From Floricoccus penangensis (GTDB taxonomy: Bacteria > Bacillota > Bacilli > Lactobacillales > Streptococcaceae): 64,000 bases of DNA. The notes below the pieces were generated by a model. That model searched no databases, was not told the origin of the DNA, and was given only the letters and a program-made list of their open reading frames with translations. Numbering within the stretch: the stretch's first letter is position 1; every line of letters begins with the position of its first letter. This document shows positions 1 to 9,028 of the stretch, piece after piece. The position numbers were made by a program, and so were the translations under genes. Where the stretch lies: positions 62,001-126,000 of the forward strand of contig NZ_MKIQ01000026.1 in NCBI RefSeq assembly GCF_001832885.1. Reading direction: 5' to 3'.

Positions 1-1
1 A

Positions 2-421
2 ATGTTGGAAGAACTTCGTGGAGTAATTATCTTTACTGACCCTGACTTTTCAGGTGAAAAGATAAGAAAACGTATTGTTCAAGCAATTCCAAATGTAAAG
101 CAAGCATTTTTAAAGCAAGATGAAGCAAGACCTAAATCAAAAACTAAAGGTCAGTCTTTGGGTGTTGAGCATGCAAGTTATGAGGACTTAAAAGAAGCTC
201 TCAAAGATGCCAGACAAGGTAACTTAGAATTTCCTCAGATACCAACTAATGTTTTGAGTGAACTCGGCTTAATTATGTCAAGCGATGGCAAAAAACGTAG
301 AGAGTACCTTGGTGAAAAATTGAGAATTGGTTATGTTAATGCCAAACAACTACCAAAGAGACTAGCGCTTTTTGCTATAACTGAAGAAGAAGTAAGAAAT
401 ATTATGGAGAATTATAAATGA
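2..421 (+). CDS. rnmV: Ribonuclease M5, 5'-truncated by the window edge
   Basis: This is the C-terminal part of ribonuclease M5, the Toprim-fold endonuclease that matures 5S rRNA from its precursor with help from ribosomal protein L18. The visible part begins inside the Toprim domain: the segment [19 protein letters not shown] carries the acidic DPD metal-binding motif and is typical of the family. About 139 residues remain; the family is usually near 185, so roughly the first 45-50 residues lie before the window and the ATG at base 2 is probably internal. The stop overlaps the rsmA start by 4 bp (ATGA), so the two rRNA-maturation genes are translationally coupled, as in other Firmicutes. The family call is firm; the true start is not visible. 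Confidence 0.93.
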   Translation: MLEELRGVIIFTDPDFSGEKIRKRIVQAIPNVKQAFLKQDEARPKSKTKGQSLGVEHASYEDLKEALKDARQGNLEFPQIPTNVLSELGLIMSSDGKKRREYLGEKLRIGYVNAKQLPKRLALFAITEEEVRNIMENYK

Positions 422-1302
422 GTAACATTGCAGACTATCACAACACCAGAGCTATTTTAGAGCGCCATGGTTTCTCTTTCAAAAAAAGTTTAGGACAAAA
501 CTTCCTAACTGATCCCAATATTCTAGAAAAGATTACAGCAACTGCTGACTTATCTGATCAAGTTAATGTAATTGAAATTGGTCCTGGTATTGGGGCATTA
601 ACAGAGTTTTTAGCAAGAAATGCTGCTGAAGTCATGGCATTTGAAATAGATGACCGTCTGATTCCAATTTTGGATGAAACATTAGCAGATTATGATAATG
701 TACAGGTCGTGAATGAAGACATATTGAAAACAGACCTACAAAGTCAGATTAAGAAATTCAAAAATCCTGAACTACCAATTAAGGTAGTAGCAAATCTTCC
801 ATACTACATTACAACTCCAATTCTTATGCATTTGATTGAAAGTAAAATTCCATTCGCTGAATTTGTAGTTATGATGCAAAAAGAAGTGGCAGATAGAATT
901 AGTGCTGAACCAAATACTAAATCATACGGAAGTCTTTCAATTGCCGTTCAATATTTCATGGATGCATCAGTAGCATTTATTGTACCTCGTACTGTATTTG
1001 TTCCAGCACCAAATGTAGACAGTGCAATTCTTAAGATGGTAAGACGCGATCACCCCCTTGTTGAAGTTAGTGATGAAGATTTCTTCTTCAAAATGAGTAA
1101 AATGGCGTTCCTTCATCGTAGAAAAACGTTATGGAATAATTTATTAGCACAATTTGGTAAGGCAGATGAAACGAAAGTTAAATTAGCAAAAGCACTTGAA
1201 GAAGCAGAAATTTCTCCAACAATCCGTGGAGAAGCTCTTTCAATTCCAGAATTTGCAAAATTATCAGAAGCTCTTTATAGAAATATGGTTGAAGAGGTAT
1301 AG
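418..1302 (+). CDS. rsmA: 16S rRNA (adenine1518/1519-N6)-dimethyltransferase
   Basis: RsmA (KsgA) dimethylates two adjacent adenines in the 3' hairpin of 16S rRNA during late 30S assembly, using S-adenosylmethionine. The 294-aa protein has normal length. SAM-binding motif I is [16 protein letters not shown] near residue 51, the catalytic NLPYYITTP motif is near residue 127, and [13 protein letters not shown] lies near residue 190. The [11 protein letters not shown] segment near residue 27 is the usual N-terminal signature. The start is the ATG of the ATGA overlap with rnmV. Loss of this enzyme gives kasugamycin resistance in other bacteria (family knowledge). The gene is followed by a short rho-independent terminator. 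Confidence 0.98.
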   Translation: MSNIADYHNTRAILERHGFSFKKSLGQNFLTDPNILEKITATADLSDQVNVIEIGPGIGALTEFLARNAAEVMAFEIDDRLIPILDETLADYDNVQVVNEDILKTDLQSQIKKFKNPELPIKVVANLPYYITTPILMHLIESKIPFAEFVVMMQKEVADRISAEPNTKSYGSLSIAVQYFMDASVAFIVPRTVFVPAPNVDSAILKMVRRDHPLVEVSDEDFFFKMSKMAFLHRRKTLWNNLLAQFGKADETKVKLAKALEEAEISPTIRGEALSIPEFAKLSEALYRNMVEEV

Positions 1303-1315
1303 AATAATTTAAAAT

Positions 1316-1339
1316 ACGACTATCCGGTCGTTTTTTTTT
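1316..1339 (+). terminator. Rho-independent terminator after rsmA
   Basis: A 5-bp stem ACGAC/GTCGT with a 6-nt loop is followed directly by a run of nine T. The stem is short, but the T-run and the position 13 bp after the rsmA stop support it. Confidence 0.6.
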
Positions 1340-1423
1340 ACATATAATAACATCATATTTCGACAATCCTATGATATAATTGATATATATTTAATTGTAT
1401 AACAATATTAAAGGGGTATTGGA

Positions 1424-2476
1424 ATGAAAAAATTATTAAAAATTTTTAGTTCTTGGAGTAAGAAAAAGAAATTCGCTGTTTTATTTGGTATATTTATTGT
1501 TTTAGGAGCATTTTTAAGTGGATTTAGCAAATCATTAATTGATTTTGAAGAAAGTAAAATCAGAGCAAATCAAGATGGGGTTTATTTTGTTGCGGGAAAT
1601 GCTGATAAAAATGCAACTGTTCAATTTGATGGAGAAATTATAAGCCTAAATTTAGATAATGGTGGAAAATTTGAACAATTAATAACTCCCCAAAAATCAC
1701 CAACTGAAAAAATTCAAGAAGTTAAAGTCATTGCAAAATATAAAGGTAAAGAGACTGAGAGAACATTAGAAGTTGATAACAGCAGTTATTTTGAATATCA
1801 AGAAAAGCTTAAAGAGGAAAAGAGGAAAGAGGCTCAGAGGCAAAAAGAGGCCGAAGATGATGCTATAAGCAAGTTAAAAGAGGTAGAAGCAAATCCAACT
1901 AGGAATAATCTAGAGATTGCTAAGTCTTTTGTTAGAAAGATACCTCAAGAAAATTCTGATATAACAGATAGATTAAATAAAGCGACTAAGGAAGTTGAAG
2001 ATAGAGAAAAGGAATATAAGGCAAAGGTAGATGATGCCAACTCTAAATTATCACTTGCTGAAAAAAATCCTACTAAGGATACAATAGCTGCCGCTGATAG
2101 TGCAATAAATTCATTATCAGAAGATAGTAAGGAAAATTATTCAACAAGGCTTTCAAATGTGAAAGAAAAATATGCAAAGCAAGAAAAAGATAATGCAGAT
2201 AAAGCAGCAAAAGAAAAAGCCCAAGCAGAGCAGGCAGCGAAGACTCAAGCAGAAGCAGATAAAAAAGTTCAGGCAGAAGCAGATAAGCATGCAGCCCAAG
2301 AACAAGCGGCTCAAGCACCACAAGCACTTGTTGATAATAATAATTCAGCAACGGTTTACATTACTCCTACTGGTAAAAGATATCATACACATCCACATGG
2401 AAATGGTAGCTTTTCTTCAACTACTATAGAAAATGCAGAGGCACAAGGATATACACCATGTGAAAAATGCTATTAA
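1424..2476 (+). CDS. Membrane-anchored coiled-coil protein with C-terminal His/Cys domain, function unknown
   Basis: I do not recognise a specific gene. The 350-aa product has a Lys-rich N-terminus and one hydrophobic segment at about residues 18-37, so it is probably a type II membrane protein with its body outside the cell. A beta-rich stretch (about 45-125) is followed by long Lys/Glu/Ala-rich coiled-coil segments (about 125-300, with near-repeats AQAEQAAKTQAEADK and KKVQAEADK). The last 40 residues form a compact domain with the pattern VYITPTGKRYHTHPHG, then GYTPCEKCY. Similar His-rich/CxxC ends occur on many secreted Gram-positive proteins and probably bind a metal. The ribosome binding site is AAAGGGG before the ATG. 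It stands alone between two terminators. Confidence 0.75.
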   Translation: MKKLLKIFSSWSKKKKFAVLFGIFIVLGAFLSGFSKSLIDFEESKIRANQDGVYFVAGNADKNATVQFDGEIISLNLDNGGKFEQLITPQKSPTEKIQEVKVIAKYKGKETERTLEVDNSSYFEYQEKLKEEKRKEAQRQKEAEDDAISKLKEVEANPTRNNLEIAKSFVRKIPQENSDITDRLNKATKEVEDREKEYKAKVDDANSKLSLAEKNPTKDTIAAADSAINSLSEDSKENYSTRLSNVKEKYAKQEKDNADKAAKEKAQAEQAAKTQAEADKKVQAEADKHAAQEQAAQAPQALVDNNNSATVYITPTGKRYHTHPHGNGSFSSTTIENAEAQGYTPCEKCY

Positions 2477-2489
2477 TATTTAAAGCTAC

Positions 2490-2513
2490 AGCCACTATTC
2501 TGTGGCTTTTTTC
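2490..2513 (+). terminator. Rho-independent terminator after the coiled-coil membrane protein
   Basis: Stem AGCCAC/GTGGCT with a 6-nt loop followed by TTTTTT, 13 bp after the stop codon. Confidence 0.8.
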
Positions 2514-2547
2514 TTTCATCATTAATGAATGATAGCTCATAATCGTG

Positions 2548-2553
2548 TATAAT
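2548..2553 (+). promoter_or_regulatory. -10 box giving a probable leaderless rsgA transcript
   Basis: A consensus TATAAT ends 6 nt before the ATG at 2560. A start of transcription 7 nt after the box would be the A of that ATG, and no Shine-Dalgarno sequence exists. No good -35 box is visible at 17 bp. Confidence 0.5.
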
Positions 2554-2559
2554 ATAGAT

Positions 2560-3441
2560 ATGAATAAAAAAGGAAGAATTATTAAATCACTTGCTGGTTT
2601 TTACTATATTGAAAACCAAGGTGAGATTGAAAGAACACGCGCGCGTGGAAATTTTAGAAAACGAGACATCAAACCTGTTGTAGGTGATTTTGCTGAATAC
2701 ACAGCTGATGAAGATAGTGAAGGTTATATTTTGAGCATTGAGGAAAGAAAAAATTTCCTTGTTCGTCCGCCGATTGCTAACATTGACCAAGCCGTAGTTG
2801 TAATGAGTGCAGTAGAGCCTGATTTTTCTCTGAACCTTTTAGATAGATTTTTGGTTCTTTTGGAGCACAAATACATCAAACCGCTTATTTATATCAGTAA
2901 GCTTGATTTACTGGAAGACACATCATATTTTGAGCAAGTTCAAAAAGACTATAAAAAAATTGGCTATTACATTTTTTTCAAACCAGAAGATTTACTTGAA
3001 CATTTTAAGGACAAAGTAACGGTCTTTATGGGTCAAACGGGAGCTGGGAAGTCAACTCTTTTAAACAAGATTGCGCCAGGCCTTACCATCGAAACACAAG
3101 AAATTTCTGACAAGCTTGGGCGTGGTCGCCATACGACTCGTCATGTTGAACTTTTCCCTATCGCAGGAGGATGGATTGCTGATACACCAGGGTTCTCTTC
3201 GATTGATTACGAAGTAAAGGATGCACCAGACTTAAATGAGGCTTTCATTGATATCCTTCACTATAGTCATGACTGTAAGTTTAGAGAATGCACTCATACA
3301 CACGAGCCAGGATGCGCTGTTAAACTTGCGGTCGAAGACGGGGATATCCTAGATAGTCGTTACCAAGATTATCTGCAACTGTTGTCAGAGGTTCAAAACA
3401 AGCGAGAAACATACGCTAAAAATAGAAGTAAGAAAGGTTAA
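2560..3441 (+). CDS. rsgA: Small ribosomal subunit biogenesis GTPase RsgA
   Basis: RsgA is a circularly permuted GTPase that checks and releases late 30S assembly intermediates. The 293-aa product has an N-terminal OB fold (VVGDFAEY region), then the G motifs in permuted order: ISKLDLL (G4), [14 protein letters not shown] (G1/P-loop) near residue 163, DTPGFSS (G3), and the C-terminal zinc motif [14 protein letters not shown]. The frame stays open back to a GTG at 2545, but that codon overlaps the TATAAT box; homologues begin GRIIKS, so ATG 2560 is preferred. No ribosome binding site precedes it. The rpe gene follows 3 bp after the stop, as in streptococci. Certainty of function is very high; the start is less sure. 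Confidence 0.96.
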   Translation: MNKKGRIIKSLAGFYYIENQGEIERTRARGNFRKRDIKPVVGDFAEYTADEDSEGYILSIEERKNFLVRPPIANIDQAVVVMSAVEPDFSLNLLDRFLVLLEHKYIKPLIYISKLDLLEDTSYFEQVQKDYKKIGYYIFFKPEDLLEHFKDKVTVFMGQTGAGKSTLLNKIAPGLTIETQEISDKLGRGRHTTRHVELFPIAGGWIADTPGFSSIDYEVKDAPDLNEAFIDILHYSHDCKFRECTHTHEPGCAVKLAVEDGDILDSRYQDYLQLLSEVQNKRETYAKNRSKKG

Positions 3442-3444
3442 AAC

Positions 3445-4101
3445 ATGAAAATTGCACCATCTATCTTAAGTGCCGATTTTGGCCATTTTGCCCGTGACGC
3501 AAAAGTAATTGAAGAATCAGGAGCTGAATACATTCATATTGATATAATGGATGGTCACTTTGTTGATAATTTGACTTTCGGAGCAGGTGTTGTTAAGGCT
3601 ATTAGAAAATCGAGCAAATTAGTTCTAGACTGTCATTTGATGGTAGAAAACCCTGAAAAATATGTTGATGAATTCGCTGAAGCTGGAGCTGATATCATGT
3701 CAATTCATGTTGAGGCAACAAATCACATTCATGGTGCCTTGCAGAAAATTAAGAATTCTGGAATGAAGGCAAGTGTTGTTATTAACCCAGGAACTCCTGT
3801 GGATGCTATTAAACCAGTACTTTCTATGGTTGACCAAGTATTGGTAATGACAGTTAACCCAGGCTTTGGTGGTCAAAAATTCATACCAGAATGTCTGGAT
3901 AAAGTAGCAGAATTAAGTGCCATAAAAAGTGCTAAGAAGTATTCTTATGATATTGAAGTTGATGGTGGAGTCGACGATAAGACTATTAAGGCATGTCGTA
4001 ATGCTGGAGCAAATGTCTTTGTCGCAGGAAGCTATGTCTTCAATGGAGATGTTGCTGAGAGAGTAGAAAAATTAAAATCATCATTAGCGGTAGAACTTTA
4101 A
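3445..4101 (+). CDS. rpe: Ribulose-phosphate 3-epimerase
   Basis: Rpe interconverts D-ribulose 5-phosphate and D-xylulose 5-phosphate in the pentose phosphate pathway. The 218-aa TIM barrel is full length. Visible catalytic and binding motifs are APSILSADFGHF at the N-terminus, IHIDIMDGHFV (metal-binding His/Asp), DCHLMVENPEKY, VLVMTVNPGFGGQKF (phosphate loop) and IEVDGGVDDKT (catalytic Asp). The ribosome binding site GAAAGG is inside the end of rsgA and the gap is 3 bp, so the genes are co-transcribed. In streptococci the next gene is usually thiN; here it is replaced by the yhaO-yhaN pair. Confidence 0.98.
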   Translation: MKIAPSILSADFGHFARDAKVIEESGAEYIHIDIMDGHFVDNLTFGAGVVKAIRKSSKLVLDCHLMVENPEKYVDEFAEAGADIMSIHVEATNHIHGALQKIKNSGMKASVVINPGTPVDAIKPVLSMVDQVLVMTVNPGFGGQKFIPECLDKVAELSAIKSAKKYSYDIEVDGGVDDKTIKACRNAGANVFVAGSYVFNGDVAERVEKLKSSLAVEL

Positions 4102-4146
4102 GCAAATACCGTATATAGTTTTAAGAACTATATTTAGAAAGTTATT

Positions 4147-5283
4147 ATGAAGTTTTTGCATGTTGCAGATTTGCATTTAGATAGAGAATTTGAAGGCTTG
4201 AAACAAAAAGTAGTCTATAAACCATATAAAATATTAGAAGAGATTACTGATTTTTCAATTGAAGAATCAGTAGATTTTCTTGTACTTGCAGGTGATAATT
4301 TTCATCAGTCTAAGCCTAGTATTAAGATGCAAAATTATTTCATACAGGAGTTGAAAAAGTTAGAGACAGCTGGGATTACAGTCTTCTTAATCTTTGGTAA
4401 TCATGATTATTATCGCCAAAATACATATTGGTTTGATTTCCCAAAGAATGTTCAAGTCTTTTACAGTCAAGATATTGAAACTAAGTATTTTCAAACAGGT
4501 AATGGAGAGAAGATTGCAGTATCTGCTTTTTCTTATCTTGAACCTCATATCAGTCAAAATAAGATTAAGGAATACCCCAAACGAGATTATTCAGTTGATT
4601 ATCATATCGGAATCTTTCATGGAGAACTTGGTGGTAGTTCATATGCACCAACGACCATAACTGATATAAATATCAAAAACTATGATTACTGGGCTTTGGG
4701 TCATATACATCTTCAATCTAATATAGCTGATAATATTATCTATCCAGGTACTCCAATAGGTAGAAATCGTAAAGAAATTACTAGTCAGGTAGCTCTTGTT
4801 GAACTAACAGATACAGGTATGAAGTTGGAGTTAGTAGACTTATCTCCAACTCATTGGAAAAATGAAACAATAGATTTATCTGGTTTATCCACACTTAGTC
4901 AAGTTATGTTTGAAATTCGTCAGCACCTTGAAGATGAAAGCAATTTTTATAGCCTATACTTTTCAAATTATCAAGATATTAAGGAACAATTGAAAGAAGC
5001 ACTAACAAGCGGAGAACTTGTGGATAGTTTACGAGCCGAAGGCAAGGTGATAGTTAAAACAAGATTATTACCATTGGAAGATTCAAACTCAAAACATGAA
5101 AAAATTGATTTACCTTTAGATGCCCTTTCGCATCTTGATTTTTATAAGCTGGCAGAAAATTTACCAAGAAATATTGAAATTCAAAAGATTATTTCTGAGG
5201 ATTTTTTAGATGAGTTAGAGTCAGATTTATCAAATTTTATAGATGAAAACTTCAATTTCCAAGGAGGTTCTCATGAAAATTAA
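4147..5283 (+). CDS. yhaO: SbcD-like metallophosphoesterase (YhaO family)
   Basis: A predicted DNA-repair nuclease subunit of the calcineurin-like phosphoesterase family, related to SbcD/Mre11. The 378-aa product shows the metal-ligand motifs in order: VADLHLD (residue 6), LAGDNFHQ (near 48), IFGNHDYY (near 84), IFHGELG (near 157) and LGHIHLQ (near 185). The C-terminal half has no clear motif. The next gene, an SMC-like ATPase, overlaps by 11 bp, which matches the usual YhaO-YhaN pairing in Bacillus and relatives and suggests a nuclease-ATPase complex. The exact substrate is not known from sequence. It lies 45 bp after rpe, with a weak ribosome binding site (AGAAAG). Confidence 0.87.
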   Translation: MKFLHVADLHLDREFEGLKQKVVYKPYKILEEITDFSIEESVDFLVLAGDNFHQSKPSIKMQNYFIQELKKLETAGITVFLIFGNHDYYRQNTYWFDFPKNVQVFYSQDIETKYFQTGNGEKIAVSAFSYLEPHISQNKIKEYPKRDYSVDYHIGIFHGELGGSSYAPTTITDINIKNYDYWALGHIHLQSNIADNIIYPGTPIGRNRKEITSQVALVELTDTGMKLELVDLSPTHWKNETIDLSGLSTLSQVMFEIRQHLEDESNFYSLYFSNYQDIKEQLKEALTSGELVDSLRAEGKVIVKTRLLPLEDSNSKHEKIDLPLDALSHLDFYKLAENLPRNIEIQKIISEDFLDELESDLSNFIDENFNFQGGSHEN

Positions 5284-7465
5284 GAGAATTGAAATCGAAG
5301 GATTCGGAAAACTCGTTAATCAAAGTTATGATTTTTCTCAGTTTACGGTTGTCTTAGGAAATAATGAGGCAGGTAAATCAACACTTTTAGCCTTCATCAA
5401 ATATATGATTTTTGGTTTTGAAAACAGGACTAAATCTAACCGAGATTTCTATCCACAGAATAGTAAAATTTATGGTGGAAAACTTTTATTAGAGCTTGAT
5501 GGGGAAGAGATTTGGCTTGAACGTATAAAAACGAAGAAATCTGGAAATCCAACATTCAAAGCAGGGTATTCTAGTGGTGCTGAAATATCTGAGGATGAAT
5601 GGCTTGAGTTAATAAGTCCTATGTCAGTAAATCTATTTGACCAGATTTACTCTGTAACTCAGGAAAACTTACAAATAAATCGAGAAAAAGATTACGATGC
5701 TGAGAGCTTAGATGCTCAGTGGAGAATGGCTTTAACGACTGGTACAGTTGCTTTATATGATAAAGAGCAGGACCTTATCAAAGAAAAAAATAGTATTTAT
5801 ACTAGTCCTAAGGCAATGTCTAAGCCTTTAAACATACAGCTAGCTTCACTTGAAGAGATTAAAAGGAAGATAGCTGATAAAGAAGCAGAAGAAATTGAAC
5901 TTGCTCCCTTGATTAAGGAAAGTGAAGAACGTGCCACAGAGATTACACGTATTCGTTCATTGATAAATCAATTAGAAAAAGATAGACAAGATTTAGAGCA
6001 TAAGCTTAATTATGAAGAGAATTATTATCAATATTTAGATTTATCATCTGAACTTAAGCAGGCTGAACCAATTCCAGACCAAGCAGAATATGATGATCTC
6101 TTAGCTCAATATGAAATTTTTAATTCATTACAATCAGAAATTTCATATTTAGAAAAAAAAGTTGATTCTAATATTGAGCAACTTCACTTACTTGATAAGC
6201 CAAGAAACAACTTTTTATTAGAAGAAGATACTAGAGATAACTTAAGTCAAATACAGGATATTTATCCACAAGCATTAGAAGAAGAAAAATATATTAACCA
6301 AATTAGTAACAAAAGGGATAATTCATGGAAATTTTTCTTACTCGCCGTGATTATTTTAACTGCTTCAAGTTTAATAATGCTATCAGATGAATATCGCATA
6401 TATGCTTATCTTGCCCTTGCATTGGAAGTCATTACTGCAGTTATCGTTTACATTTACTCAAAAACATCTAGCAATACACAGGATATAGCGGATACTAATG
6501 CTTTGAATGATTTCTTTAATCTTACTTCATATTTTCGTGAGTGGTATCAGCTACCTAATGATGTGAGGGGGCAATATCAGATTATTAAATCAATAGAAAC
6601 AGAGCTTCAAAACCTCTATTTATCTTTTGAGCGTTATGATAATTTAGAAAATGAAGCAGATTTATCCCAACTATATGCAAACTTAGATGATTTACTTTTT
6701 AATTATCCACATGTGGATAATGTTCCAAATATGATTAGGATTTGGCAATCAACTGAACAAAAGATTGACTATCAAAAAAGACAATATAATGCCTTATCTA
6801 GGATTTTTGATTTATCAGAAGATGATGAAATTAATTTTGATGAAATTGCGATACAGGTTGAAGAGATTGAAAGTCAAATAGCTGTCCTCAATGAAAAGCT
6901 TAATTCTTTGATTGATGATAATAGTATAATTTCTGTCAGAATTGAACAGAAGAAAAGTGATGGCAGCTTGGGAGAATTGCAAATGAATTTGGAGCTGGGT
7001 CGAACGGAACTTTCTGAAACAATCAAAGAGTATATGATAAAGGCTACTCAAATTGATCTTATCAAGAATGCTACTGCCAGTCTTTCGACTCACAGTTTAC
7101 CTGATATTTTACAGGTTGCTGAGGAATATTTATCACTTTTGACGGATGGCTACTGGAACCAGATTGATTTAGATAGTGATTTATTAATGCTTACCAATAC
7201 TGACGGGGTAAGTCTTAGATTACTTGATTTATCTACTGGAACAAGGGACCAACTTCAACTAGCAGTCAGGTTAGCATTCATTAAAGCCAAGAATTTGAAT
7301 TTCCCTATTTTCTTGGATGATAGCTCTTTGAGGTATGATAAGGATCGAAGGGGTAATTTGTTGAGTATTCTAAGGGATGTTGCAAGAGAAGACCAAGTCA
7401 TTATTTTTACTAGTGACAGGGCATTTGATAGAGAAGAAAAAGAAAAGGAAGTAATAAGACTATGA
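5273..7465 (+). CDS. yhaN: SMC/Rad50-like AAA ATPase (YhaN family) with an internal membrane segment
   Basis: A Rad50/SbcC-type ATPase of 730 aa, partner of the preceding phosphoesterase. The P-loop GNNEAGKSTLLAF is near residue 29, the ABC-type signature LSTGTRDQLQLAVRLAF near 653 and Walker B FPIFLDD near 678. Coiled coils lie between, and two adjacent hydrophobic helices (about residues 352-400) suggest membrane attachment, as in YhaN. It is shorter than the roughly 960 aa of the Bacillus protein, mainly in the coils. The frame is open to 5243, but AAGGAGG sits just before the ATG at 5273, which fixes the start and gives an 11-bp overlap with yhaO. The stop overlaps yhaM by 4 bp. Confidence 0.85.
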   Translation: MKIKRIEIEGFGKLVNQSYDFSQFTVVLGNNEAGKSTLLAFIKYMIFGFENRTKSNRDFYPQNSKIYGGKLLLELDGEEIWLERIKTKKSGNPTFKAGYSSGAEISEDEWLELISPMSVNLFDQIYSVTQENLQINREKDYDAESLDAQWRMALTTGTVALYDKEQDLIKEKNSIYTSPKAMSKPLNIQLASLEEIKRKIADKEAEEIELAPLIKESEERATEITRIRSLINQLEKDRQDLEHKLNYEENYYQYLDLSSELKQAEPIPDQAEYDDLLAQYEIFNSLQSEISYLEKKVDSNIEQLHLLDKPRNNFLLEEDTRDNLSQIQDIYPQALEEEKYINQISNKRDNSWKFFLLAVIILTASSLIMLSDEYRIYAYLALALEVITAVIVYIYSKTSSNTQDIADTNALNDFFNLTSYFREWYQLPNDVRGQYQIIKSIETELQNLYLSFERYDNLENEADLSQLYANLDDLLFNYPHVDNVPNMIRIWQSTEQKIDYQKRQYNALSRIFDLSEDDEINFDEIAIQVEEIESQIAVLNEKLNSLIDDNSIISVRIEQKKSDGSLGELQMNLELGRTELSETIKEYMIKATQIDLIKNATASLSTHSLPDILQVAEEYLSLLTDGYWNQIDLDSDLLMLTNTDGVSLRLLDLSTGTRDQLQLAVRLAFIKAKNLNFPIFLDDSSLRYDKDRRGNLLSILRDVAREDQVIIFTSDRAFDREEKEKEVIRL

Positions 7466-8418
7466 GTCAATTAAAAGATTTAGCTGTAGGAGATCGTTTC
7501 GAGGGTTTTTATTTAATAAAATCAGCAGAAGTTAGAAAAACTCGTGCTGGTAAGGATTATATTGCAATGACTTTCCAAGACAGAACTGGTACAATTTCTG
7601 GAAATTTATGGGATGCTCAAGCCCATAATGTTGAAGAATTTATTGCAGGAAAAGTTGTTTACATGCGTGCTGTTAAGGAACTCTACAATGGTATGCCTCA
7701 AGTAAATCAAATTTTCTTACGTTTACCTGAAAATACTGAACCTAATAATCCAGCAGATTTTAAAGAAAAACCACCTGTTTCTGCAGATGAGTTAAGGGAA
7801 TATGTGCAAAAGGTTATCTTTAAGATTGAAAATGGTATTTGGAATAGGATTGTTCGTCATATCTTTAAAAAATATGATAAAGAATTTTTCCAATTTCCAG
7901 CTGCTAAAGTTAATCATCATGCATTTGAAACTGGACTTGCCTTCCATACAGTGACAATGGTACAGCTTGCTGAAAGAATTACTGAAGTTTACCCAAGATT
8001 AAATGCAAGTTTAATGTATGCTGGTATTTTGCTTCATGACATGGCTAAAACAATTGAGTTAAGCGGACCGGTAAATACTTCATATACGCTTGCTGGTAAT
8101 TTAATTGGACATATTGTTTTAATTGATGAGGAAGTATCAAAAGCAGTAGCTGAACTTGGTATTGATGAAAATGATGAAGATGTGATTTTATTACGTCATG
8201 TTTTGCTAAGCCATCATGGTCAGCTTGAATATGGTAGTCCTGTTCGTCCGCATATTATGGAAGCTGAAATTATTCATATGATTGATAACCTAGATGCTAG
8301 TATGATGATGATGATGACAGCATTAAATCAAGTAGGACCAGGAGAAATGACACCTCGCATTTTTGCACTTGATAATAGAAATTTTTATCGTCCAAACTTT
8401 GATAAAAAGAAAGACTAG
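7462..8418 (+). CDS. yhaM: 3'-5' exoribonuclease YhaM
   Basis: YhaM (Cbf1 in staphylococci and streptococci) is a 3'-5' exoribonuclease that trims RNA ends left by terminators. The 318-aa product has an N-terminal OB-fold (residues about 10-90; AVGDRFEGFYLIKSAEVR) and a C-terminal HD phosphohydrolase domain: HHAFETGLAFHT near residue 154, ILLHDMAKT near 191 and LSHHGQLEYG near 252. It begins inside the yhaN stop (ATGA overlap), so it is translated together with the yhaO-yhaN pair, the same grouping as in Bacillus. Length and domain order are normal. Confidence 0.95.
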   Translation: MSQLKDLAVGDRFEGFYLIKSAEVRKTRAGKDYIAMTFQDRTGTISGNLWDAQAHNVEEFIAGKVVYMRAVKELYNGMPQVNQIFLRLPENTEPNNPADFKEKPPVSADELREYVQKVIFKIENGIWNRIVRHIFKKYDKEFFQFPAAKVNHHAFETGLAFHTVTMVQLAERITEVYPRLNASLMYAGILLHDMAKTIELSGPVNTSYTLAGNLIGHIVLIDEEVSKAVAELGIDENDEDVILLRHVLLSHHGQLEYGSPVRPHIMEAEIIHMIDNLDASMMMMMTALNQVGPGEMTPRIFALDNRNFYRPNFDKKKD

Positions 8419-8426
8419 TTAATTAT

Positions 8427-9002
8427 ATGAAGAAGAGATGTGCGTGGACTGGGAAAACTGAAAATATGATTGAATATCATGATAAGGTTTGGGGAGTTCC
8501 AGTCCATGATGATCAAGCACTTTTTGCAAAACTATCGCTTGATTTAATGCAAGCAGGCCTATCTTGGATGACCATTCTTAATAAGACTGAAAATTTTTAT
8601 GCAGCGTTTGATGACTTTGATTATAAAAAGATTGCTAAGTATGATGATCTAAAACGTCAAGAATTACTTTCTGATGCAGGGATTGTTCGTAACCGTTTGA
8701 AAGTTGATGCAATAATTAATAATGCCAATCGTATTTCCGAAATTCAAGAAGAGTTTAGTTCATTTGATTCATATCTTTGGGGATTTGTGGATAATAAACC
8801 AATAATACGTTATCCACATGTGGATGGTTTCTTAGCTAATAATGAATTATCGGATAGAATATCAAAAGATTTGAAGAAACGCGGTTTTAAATTTGTAGGT
8901 ACAACCATAATTTATGCCTTTCTACAGGCAGTAGGTATTATTGAAGATCATGAAGAAACTTGCTTTAGAAAAGAAGAATTGAATAACAATAAAAATGATT
9001 AA
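8427..9002 (+). CDS. tag: DNA-3-methyladenine glycosylase I
   Basis: Tag removes 3-methyladenine from alkylated DNA, starting base-excision repair. The 191-aa product has the family's opening RCAWTG and EYHDKVWGVP, the LMQAGLSW helix, and a C-terminal DHEETCF; Cys5, His18 and the C-terminal His and Cys match the structural zinc site of this family. It follows yhaM by 8 bp with only a poor ribosome binding site, so it is probably the last gene of the operon. Its stop codon lies inside a 19-bp perfect inverted repeat shared with the convergent acetyltransferase gene. Confidence 0.95.
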   Translation: MKKRCAWTGKTENMIEYHDKVWGVPVHDDQALFAKLSLDLMQAGLSWMTILNKTENFYAAFDDFDYKKIAKYDDLKRQELLSDAGIVRNRLKVDAIINNANRISEIQEEFSSFDSYLWGFVDNKPIIRYPHVDGFLANNELSDRISKDLKKRGFKFVGTTIIYAFLQAVGIIEDHEETCFRKEELNNNKND

Positions 9003-9028
9003 GCACATACTTAATCATTTTTATTGTT
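8985..9028. terminator. Bidirectional terminator overlapping two convergent stop codons
   Basis: A perfect 19-bp inverted repeat (8985-9003 and 9010-9028) with loop CACATA. The stem is A/T-rich at its base, giving a T-rich 3' arm in both directions. It contains the stop codon of tag and reaches into that of the convergent gene, so it should end both transcripts. Confidence 0.8.

Noticed and set aside
2073-2429. Extra frames within the coiled-coil gene
   Set aside because: They are shadows of the Lys/Glu/Ala-rich repeats of the real frame.
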